Shown: positions 1-5,212 of the stretch, piece by piece
Layout: each line of letters starts with the position of its first letter
How positions within the stretch are numbered: position 1 is the stretch's first letter
Source of the DNA: Saprospiraceae bacterium
GTDB lineage: Bacteria > Bacteroidota > Bacteroidia > Chitinophagales > Saprospiraceae
Length of the DNA stretch: 7,374 nucleotides
Reading direction: 5' to 3'
NCBI GenBank assembly: GCA_013001805.1
Contig: JABDLW010000616.1
Span: 1 to 7,374 of the forward strand
Notes under the pieces: model-generated
What the model was told of the DNA's origin: nothing
The model's input: the letters and a program-made list of their open reading frames with translations, nothing else
Databases searched by the model: none
Made by a program: the position numbers and the translations under genes

Positions 1-2357
1 CTGTACAGATGTAGTCCTTGTGCCAGATCTTGATCTAAGAAAGTATACTGTACACGATCAATCTCCTGAAATTCATGTATTGGCAAATATGTTCCAGAAA
101 ATTCTTTTTCAATCCGTACCTTTTTCACCCCAGCTATGTCGCTGATCAACAGATTCAGACGAGCTCCGGCATTTTCACTTTCAGCCGAAAAAGAAATAAT
201 GTAGCAAGAAGCCCTCTGCTTCTGTAAATCAATTGCCAGAGAACGAAAGCCCTCGATTTGTTGATTTACCGGAGCCACAGCAAAGTAGTTATCTATTTCT
301 GGGGTTTTCTTAAGGTAGTAGAATAGTTGATCTGTAGAGGATACTAATCGGGCAGATCCGGGACCGATTTTATAAAGATTGTAAAAGGTGGCATCGGTGA
401 CACTATCCCATCTCAATAAAAGTTCATCAGCGCAATCGTATGCCACATCTATTTCTGTTTTTGGTGAAATAATAAATGTATCTGAAATAAATACCTCTTC
501 ATCTATTTGCATTCGAAGAAGCACCTTAGAAAATATCTGCGGTACCTTCCATTTATAATATAGATGATCCAGAGATATCAGCGAATCTAGAAGCTGCCAA
601 TTGTCTCCACCATCAAGGCTGTAGTGCATTCTACCGGTTGATGCGCGAAAACTATGACTCCATCGAATTAAGAATTCTTTTCCGGCTTCCAGGATCGTTC
701 CTTGTGCTGGGTTGACCCACAGGAACTTATCGGCTCGCTCTGTCGCATAACTTAAATTAAACTCTTGTACCTGACCGAGAAGATTATGAGCAGAGACGCT
801 TACAGTATAGACCCCCGGAGTTGGGTTGTCCAAACTAATTTGCTCTACGGTATTAAGCCGGTCTACTTTTCGCTCCGCCATACTTGTGAGTGAATCAACA
901 TGAGGAAAAGCGCTTAAAACCCAAGGTAAATACCTCTCTCCCGTTGAGGCAACTACGGTCAAATCCAGGTCATTGACCAAAGCTTGCTTCGCATTCACTT
1001 GGGCTGGAAGATCATTCCAGGTCAAGGTAACCTTCAATTGTCCTGCATTTTCCGGAACTACCATATCATAATACATCGTATCATTCAATGCTACATTATC
1101 AGAGATATATTGGCTGGACTCAACAATTTGTACAGCTTGAAAAAGGTTTAGGTTGCCGTAACCGGTGATAAAATCAATCCCTGGCAATCCTACGTCATCG
1201 GCACTATTGATCAATATATTCTTAACCAGATCGGAGGGTGGCAAAACACCATTTTTTTCCATGAATGCTTGTTGAAGTATCGCCACCGACCCACTGACAG
1301 TGGCGGCTGCTTCCGAACTGCCCCTGGCTCCCATGGCTACTAGTTCGGGTTTGATCCTGCCGTCATATGCCGGGCCTTTTGAGCTCATCGGTATTACCAA
1401 ACCGAATGAATCAACTCCTCCAACGGTAATTACATTTTTTGCCGCTTTGAAATTTCCTGTGATGTTACTCCAACCCGGCACTCGACTATAATCTCCCATA
1501 GTAGCAGTCTCTTCCCCCTGATTACCTGCAGAAAACACGTGTGCCACCGTTGAATTGCGAAGGGATGATTCATCATATGCCCGTGCCTCAAAGCCATAAA
1601 AATTTTCTATATCAATCCCATAGGAGTGATTCTGAACACCAATATCTTCATCCTGAAAGTATCTGTCACCATCCGGAAATAAGTCAAAAAAACCGGAAGA
1701 GGAGAGATATATTTCAGGAGCGATCCCGAGTGATTCATACGAAGTAGATCCCGATCCACCAACAACAGTAGCCATGGTGCTGGCATGAGTGGTGATTTTA
1801 AAGGTGTCATTATGAATACTTGAAATGCGGTCACTATAGTCGATATCAAAGATATCGAAGGCGTCTTCCTTAATGGAGGCTTTAATTCCGCTACCTCTGA
1901 GCTGGGGATACTTGCTGTGTGTGAGTGTTACTGAATTAAGCCCTCGATCATAATCTTTTATGATCAATTCTGTCCGGGGTAACTTGCGGACTAAATCGAT
2001 AAATCCAATGTGCGGGCAATTTAAGAGGTAGACAAAATCCTCATTGTTTTCTATTCGCACTTTCCAAACATCATTAGCATGCCGGGATGGAACAGCTTGC
2101 ATGTTAGGTTTACGCTCCTTCAATTGAGTGAAAAACGTAGCCTCTTCTTTTGCAAAAACCAGTACTTCATAATGGGGCAGTGAGTCAAGTAGAAGTCGAC
2201 TGTGCATTAGCGAAACAGCTGGACTACAGACCTGATTCACGATCAAACTATCCATAGTCGTTGTTGGCGTAAATTCTTGAGCCCTGACCATCGAAGTAAG
2301 AAAAAGAAAAGATCCCAGTATTGAGGACCGGATTTGAGATATAGTTATAATGCTCAA
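1..2357 (-). CDS. Secreted S8 (subtilisin-like) serine protease, KP-43-like layout, 3' end cut by window edge
   Basis: Reading the minus strand gives 785 uninterrupted codons that run off the left edge, so the stop and C-terminus are missing. With the chosen TTG start (2357-2355) residues 1-27 form a signal peptide: R10, a hydrophobic stretch SSILGSFLFLTSMV, then RAQ before the mature EFTP. The only upstream ATG-type alternative, ATG at 2291, would give MVRAQEF and destroy the signal peptide; there is no Shine-Dalgarno. A prodomain-like region covers about 30-150. The S8 domain covers about 155-410: H191 in THASTMATVVGG, oxyanion N279 in FSAGNQG, and nucleophile S348 in GSSEAAATVSG. The usual VxDTG aspartate motif reads IKEDAFD (162-168), and the usual proline of GTSMAxP is A352. 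Residues about 425-540 (LTWNDLP, VNDLDLTVV) match the beta-barrel that follows the catalytic domain in KP-43-type enzymes. Fibronectin-like sequence follows, and a type IX sorting domain is expected beyond the edge (inference). Role: extracellular or cell-surface protein degradation. The family call is sure; activity is less so. Confidence 0.9.
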   Translation of the reverse strand, partial: MSIITISQIRSSILGSFLFLTSMVRAQEFTPTTTMDSLIVNQVCSPAVSLMHSRLLLDSLPHYEVLVFAKEEATFFTQLKERKPNMQAVPSRHANDVWKVRIENNEDFVYLLNCPHIGFIDLVRKLPRTELIIKDYDRGLNSVTLTHSKYPQLRGSGIKASIKEDAFDIFDIDYSDRISSIHNDTFKITTHASTMATVVGGSGSTSYESLGIAPEIYLSSSGFFDLFPDGDRYFQDEDIGVQNHSYGIDIENFYGFEARAYDESSLRNSTVAHVFSAGNQGEETATMGDYSRVPGWSNITGNFKAAKNVITVGGVDSFGLVIPMSSKGPAYDGRIKPELVAMGARGSSEAAATVSGSVAILQQAFMEKNGVLPPSDLVKNILINSADDVGLPGIDFITGYGNLNLFQAVQIVESSQYISDNVALNDTMYYDMVVPENAGQLKVTLTWNDLPAQVNAKQALVNDLDLTVVASTGERYLPWVLSAFPHVDSLTSMAERKVDRLNTVEQISLDNPTPGVYTVSVSAHNLLGQVQEFNLSYATERADKFLWVNPAQGTILEAGKEFLIRWSHSFRASTGRMHYSLDGGDNWQLLDSLISLDHLYYKWKVPQIFSKVLLRMQIDEEVFISDTFIISPKTEIDVAYDCADELLLRWDSVTDATFYNLYKIGPGSARLVSSTDQLFYYLKKTPEIDNYFAVAPVNQQIEGFRSLAIDLQKQRASCYIISFSAESENAGARLNLLISDIAGVKKVRIEKEFSGTYLPIHEFQEIDRVQYTFLDQDLAQGLHLY

Positions 2358-2452
2358 ATTTTGCCAAATTTTAGGTTAATCTACTGAAATAACAAAGCAT
2401 TCCTTATTCAACAAAAAATCATAATGTGAAAAAAAGTCAGCTTTTAACATAA

Positions 2453-2464
2453 ATTTTGCAAAAT
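2453..2464. repeat. 12-bp perfect palindrome ATTTTGCAAAAT
   Basis: ATTTTGCAAAAT is its own reverse complement. It lies between the two divergent peptidase genes, 96 bases upstream of the S8 start and 167 bases upstream of the M57 start. Its half AAATTTTGC also occurs at 2356-2364 (overlapping the S8 start) and, inverted, as GCAAAATTT at 2540-2548. This could be a binding site for a regulator acting on both genes. However, the region is very AT-rich, so chance is a serious alternative. Confidence 0.25.
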
Positions 2465-2547
2465 CAGTGAATGATCCACACTATTGCGAAAAACAAGATC
2501 GCCATGGAATTAGCATTTTGTTAATTCAACAATTTGATTGCAAAATT

Positions 2548-2555
2548 TATCTTTG
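2548..2555 (+). promoter_or_regulatory. Bacteroidota-type -7 element TATCTTTG before the M57 gene
   Basis: TATCTTTG matches the TAnnTTTG -7 consensus of the Bacteroidota housekeeping sigma factor at every fixed position. It lies 75 bases upstream of the M57 ATG. The -33 TTG is not convincing: TTTG at 2517-2520 lies 27 bases before the -7 element, and TTTG at 2533-2536 is only 11 bases before it. Spacing is therefore outside the usual 17-23 or so. Transcription would start a few bases after 2555 and leave a leader of about 65-70 bases. Confidence 0.4.
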
Positions 2556-2557
2556 GG

Positions 2558-2617
2558 TTTCATTCCATTTCCAGTATCTTCAGGCTGGTCATAAATACTT
2601 ACCACACTTTCATTCCA
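2558..2617 (+). repeat. Direct repeat TTTCATTCCA x2 in the M57 leader
   Basis: TTTCATTCCA occurs at 2558-2567 and again at 2608-2617, 50 bases apart, both between the putative -7 element and the ATG at 2631. The second copy ends 13 bases before the start codon. It could be a paired protein or RNA contact site in the leader, or chance in low-complexity sequence. Confidence 0.25.
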
Positions 2618-2630
2618 AAATTGTTTAATT

Positions 2631-3497
2631 ATGAAAAATCTCTTTCTTCTACTAATGAATCTGGCTTTTTTTGTGCTGATTTTCCAGTCGTGTAATAAAG
2701 ATGAATCAGAAGTGAATGCCAGGAATAAGGTGCCTCAAGAGGTCATTGATAAAATCACCAATATGGGTTTTAATCCCGATGGTATAGTAATAGTTGAAGA
2801 AGGCTACCGTATTGAGCGAGACATCATCATCACGCATGAAGATCTTGCATATGCTCCCATAGAACATAAGGTTCCTTTGGCTGAACAGTATAGTACAAAC
2901 AATCTGGTTGCTACTGGAGGAAGCAGGGAGATCACCATTTATGCCCCGGAAGGATCTACTGGTGGCCGGGGGAAAGGCAAAAAGGGCGGAAGCGAAGGGT
3001 TTAGCCCGGCTATGATTGCTGGCCTTGATGAAGCAATTGCTCGCTACAATGCACAAAACCTCGAAATAACCTTTCGCAGAGTTACCAGTTCTAAAAGAGT
3101 GGACATAAAAATGACCCGACTGAGCTCATTGGACGAACAAAGTGGTGTCCTGGGATCAGCCGGATTCCCATCAAGACGTGGTAATCCCTATGGTGAAATT
3201 AAAATGAGTGGCATTCTTGAGTCGGAATATGGATTAAGCGTAGACGGAATTGCGACCATCATCGCTCATGAAATGGGTCATTGCATCGGTTTTAGACATA
3301 CGGATTATTTTGACCGGAGCATCAGTTGTAATGGTAATGCTGTTAATGAAGGAAGCGCAGGAGTAGGAGCCAATCATATACCTGGCACGCCCACAGGAGC
3401 TACATTATCTGCCAAGTCATGGATGCTCTCTTGTACGGATGGAACTAATCGTCCATTTAATAATGATGATCAAACTGCACTGGACTATCTGTATTAA
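2631..3497 (+). CDS. Surface lipoprotein zinc metallopeptidase, M57 (HEIGH)-like
   Basis: A secreted zinc peptidase of 288 residues. Residues 1-21 are a lipoprotein signal: K2, a long hydrophobic core, lipobox FQSC with C21 as the lipidated residue. The following NKDESE is the lysine/acid-rich pattern that in Bacteroidota sends lipoproteins to the outer face of the outer membrane. The active site is HEMGHCIGFRH (213-223): zinc ligands H213, H217, H223 and general base E214, the complete metzincin HExxHxxGxxH pattern, followed by T224 and D225. SWML around M265 is a good Met-turn candidate. The HEMGHCIGFRHTD string is typical of the M57 'dual-action HEIGH' family, though I cannot confirm this by a search. 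Residues 105-124 are rich in Gly and Lys (GGRGKGKKGG), which looks like a flexible basic insertion before the catalytic core. C218, C233 and C268 could include one disulfide. ATG at 2631 is chosen because it begins exactly at the signal peptide; no Shine-Dalgarno is visible. It is divergent from the S8 protease, and its substrate is unknown. Confidence 0.88.
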   Translation: MKNLFLLLMNLAFFVLIFQSCNKDESEVNARNKVPQEVIDKITNMGFNPDGIVIVEEGYRIERDIIITHEDLAYAPIEHKVPLAEQYSTNNLVATGGSREITIYAPEGSTGGRGKGKKGGSEGFSPAMIAGLDEAIARYNAQNLEITFRRVTSSKRVDIKMTRLSSLDEQSGVLGSAGFPSRRGNPYGEIKMSGILESEYGLSVDGIATIIAHEMGHCIGFRHTDYFDRSISCNGNAVNEGSAGVGANHIPGTPTGATLSAKSWMLSCTDGTNRPFNNDDQTALDYLY

Positions 3498-3536
3498 AAC
3501 GGCATTGGCTTAACTCTATAAAACTTTCTGTGACCA

Positions 3537-3566
3537 ACAAGGATTTTATTTAAGAAACCTCCTTGT
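3537..3566. terminator. Possible hairpin between convergent M57 and manA genes
   Basis: ACAAGGA at 3537-3543 pairs perfectly with TCCTTGT at 3560-3566 across a 16-base loop. It begins 40 bases after the M57 stop and 72 bases after the manA stop on the other strand, so it could serve both convergent genes. The stem is only 7 bp, the loop is long and no strong T-run follows on either side, so this is weak. The rest of 3498-3637 shows nothing else. Confidence 0.2.
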
Positions 3567-3637
3567 AATCAATTAGCATGCGACAAAAAGTATGTTCCTG
3601 AAAGTTTGGTGGGTAAAGAAAAAGAAATTTCAAATCT

Positions 3638-4753
3638 TTATAAAGCGATAAAAAGCTGCATTTCTGAATCCTGCGTTGTGATGGTTAGCACCATGTTGGT
3701 CTCTACCAACGCAGCCTCTCCTTTTTCTAAATATAAACTATCGCTGCCATTCAATAAAGTTGCAGGCTGACCAATATTTATAACTATCGAATTTCTAAAT
3801 ATAGTGTAACTACCTTCTCTTTCAATTTTTTGCAACTTGAATTCAGTCGCAGGGGTTTCATAGATTCCTTTTCCATTTGGCCTGATGATTTGCGGTTCTT
3901 CGTGCTCAAATTTTACAATCTTAAGTAGTTGTTCCGCATCAATGTGTTTGCTGGTCAGCCCTCCACGCACCACATTATCCGATGCTGCCATACATTCCAC
4001 ATTTTGACCTTCAAGGTAAGCATGTAATACTCCCGGAGCCTGAAATATGCCATCACCAACATTGAGTTTCACAAGATTCATTAAATAGAGCGAAAATATA
4101 CCGCGATCGCACAATCCTTTCTTGTTAAAGGTAAAGTACGCTCGTGCAGACCAAAAATTTATATCAGTCTTATCTAACTTGTTTTTTTCATAGAGTGGTT
4201 TGATGCGATGGCCCAGGGGTTTTAATATGGCATTGACCTCCTCCTGGGGCATAGTCATCAAATGGGCGTAGGTGTCTTTCAAACCGTGTCTCAAGAAGTA
4301 CTTTTGGATAGGTTTTAGTTCCGGATTTCGGTCGAGCGTATTTACAATATTTTCATCGGATTGAAAACCCTGCACCAGCCAAAAATCAGACAAGGCGACC
4401 ATCAATTCGGGCTTGTGATTGTTATCCTTAAATACCCGGTTAAAAGCATTCCTGGGTTTACCGGATACCTCTTCCCTGGCAAAACCATGCTCCGCAGTAC
4501 TTTTATCGGGATGGACCTGGATACTAAGCATATCCCTTACGTCCAGGATCTTGAAAAGAAATGGCAGTTTATCCTGTAAATAATTGCCAAGTGATTTATT
4601 TTCTTCCGCTAATGTAGCATCCCCATCGGGATGGGTTCCTAACCAATATTCCGCGAATGGCCTGTCCTCTTTCTTCAGGTTTAAGAGTTCTGGTAAAAAA
4701 TTGTAGCCTCCCCAATCGTAGTGCTTTATGATACCCTTTATTCTTTTTAGCAT
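3638..4753 (-). CDS. manA: Mannose-6-phosphate isomerase, class I (zinc-dependent)
   Basis: Interconverts mannose 6-phosphate and fructose 6-phosphate in the cytoplasm, the entry step to GDP-mannose and mannosylated surface polymers, or the exit step when mannose is a carbon source. The 371 residues are close to the usual bacterial class I length of about 390. Zinc ligands are recognisable by family pattern: Q79 and H81 in SIQVHPDK, E116 in NHKPELMVAL, and H244 in GIFQAPGVLHAYLEGQ. R263 in DNVVRGGLTSKH is the conserved active-site arginine. The N-terminus (KGIIKHYDWGG) carries the family's W-G-G start, which supports the ATG at 4753. No Shine-Dalgarno sits at a useful distance before it. Just upstream lies a GC-rich, hairpin-rich block, and a cysteine-rich open frame ends inside the first codons (ATGCTAA overlap). 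It has the same direction as pgi but lies 459 bp away, so it probably has its own promoter unless read-through occurs. The two enzymes share fructose 6-phosphate. Confidence 0.96.
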   Translation of the reverse strand: MLKRIKGIIKHYDWGGYNFLPELLNLKKEDRPFAEYWLGTHPDGDATLAEENKSLGNYLQDKLPFLFKILDVRDMLSIQVHPDKSTAEHGFAREEVSGKPRNAFNRVFKDNNHKPELMVALSDFWLVQGFQSDENIVNTLDRNPELKPIQKYFLRHGLKDTYAHLMTMPQEEVNAILKPLGHRIKPLYEKNKLDKTDINFWSARAYFTFNKKGLCDRGIFSLYLMNLVKLNVGDGIFQAPGVLHAYLEGQNVECMAASDNVVRGGLTSKHIDAEQLLKIVKFEHEEPQIIRPNGKGIYETPATEFKLQKIEREGSYTIFRNSIVINIGQPATLLNGSDSLYLEKGEAALVETNMVLTITTQDSEMQLFIAL

Positions 4754-4969
4754 CCGTTATTTATTAATTGTTCCTGTATTAAAGGTAGAGGATACATGTC
4801 ATCCTCATTCGTAATTCTTGTTTCGCCTCCAGCCTGTCCTGCTTGGCCTGCCAAATGGACGGGGCAACTTTTGACAGCCTCGATACTCCCATCGGGACAG
4901 GCGCCAGTTTGACAAAACTGGCATTGATTACCATTGGTTTAGTTTTTTCAACCTTTCCATTTTCTCCAT
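4747..4969 (-). pseudogene. Possible frameshifted small cysteine-rich ORF ending in the manA start
   Basis: On the minus strand a frame is open from 4938 to the TAA at 4749-4747, coding 63 residues. It has no ATG, GTG or TTG near its beginning. It starts GNQCQFCQTGACPDGS, continues with SCPVHLAG, and ends with LINNGC; cysteines include a CxxC followed by two more. Its stop overlaps the manA start (ATGCTAA), as in translationally coupled genes. Directly upstream, ATG at 4969 opens MEKMERLKKLNQW and stops at 4930-4928. A single +1 shift near 4933 would join the two into about 75 residues. That suggests either a decayed small gene, a sequencing error or a chance frame. Against coding: a second frame (ATG at 4934, MVINASFVKLAP...) is also open for about 50 codons through the same GC-rich block, so openness alone proves little. 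I do not recognise the protein. It may merely be the translation of a repeat element. Confidence 0.25.
4788..4922. repeat. GC-rich cluster of inverted repeats between pgi and manA (possible intergenic repeat element or structured RNA)
   Basis: Five stems pack into 135 bases: GAGGAT (4788-4793) with ATCCTC (4801-4806), loop 7; GCCTGTCC (4832-4839) with GGACAGGC (4895-4902), enclosing about 55 bases and extendable by one wobble and one GC pair; TTGGC (4843-4847) with GCCAA (4850-4854); CTCGAT (4879-4884, taking in one T-G wobble) with ATCGGG (4891-4896); and GCCAGTTT (4903-4910) with AAACTGGC (4915-4922), loop GACA. The second and fifth stems abut at 4902/4903. The second and fourth share bases and so would be alternative folds. 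GC is 57 percent over 4821-4920, against 28 percent over 4921-5020. This composition jump plus dense dyads fits a REP/MITE-like dispersed element or a structured 5' leader of manA. The remaining 4970-5166 is AT-rich and shows no convincing gene, tRNA or promoter. Confidence 0.45.
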
Positions 4970-5166
4970 ACTTTGATTTAGTTCAAAATCTCATTTATAA
5001 TACTTAGAAACACTGGATTAGATCATTCTGTTAAGCTCCCGAAGTATTGTTTATTATAGCAGTATTGAATTGGTGGCGGGTTCAATGGTAATGGCGCGTT
5101 ATAACTAAGTGCGAAGCAGGGTCAGATGAGATGTCATGCTCCGAAATATATGCAAAAACCTAATTA

Positions 5167-5202
5167 AAAAATTGATATATAGGTGCAATTAAATCAATTT
5201 TT
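5167..5202 (-). terminator. AT-rich stem-loop just after pgi
   Basis: On the minus strand, AAAAATTGAT (5202-5193) pairs perfectly over 10 bp with ATCAATTTTT (5176-5167) across a 16-base loop, starting 11 bases after the pgi TGA. The 3' arm ends in a run of six T. The position and T-run suit an intrinsic terminator for pgi, but the stem holds only two GC pairs and the loop is long, so termination may be weak. If it works, manA is not simply co-transcribed with pgi. Confidence 0.35.
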
Positions 5203-5212
5203 ACAACCTCCT

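Noticed and set aside
1300..1849. Open frames of 63, 68 and 80 codons on both strands inside the S8 gene
   Set aside because: They overlap the clearly coding S8 frame and their translations show no protein-like pattern.
2471..2524. 17-codon ATG ORF (MIHTIAKNKIAM...) in the divergent region
   Set aside because: Very short, no ribosome binding site, AT-rich context; expected by chance.
4616..4636. Perfect hairpin CATCCC-catc-GGGATG and the ten-mer CCCATCGGGA shared with 4888-4897
   Set aside because: The first copy lies inside conserved manA coding sequence (HPDGD), so it is explained by codons. The shared ten-mer is short enough for coincidence.
5021..5166. Possible tRNA or small RNA between pgi and manA
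   Set aside because: No cloverleaf arms, no T-loop sequence and no CCA-type end could be found; only short repeats such as AGTATTG twice.
5207..5212. A perfect AGGAGG on the minus strand directly after the pgi stop
   Set aside because: No ORF follows at a useful distance (next triplets give TTG TAA and TTG ATT TAA), and the other genes here do not use Shine-Dalgarno sequences, so it is taken as chance.
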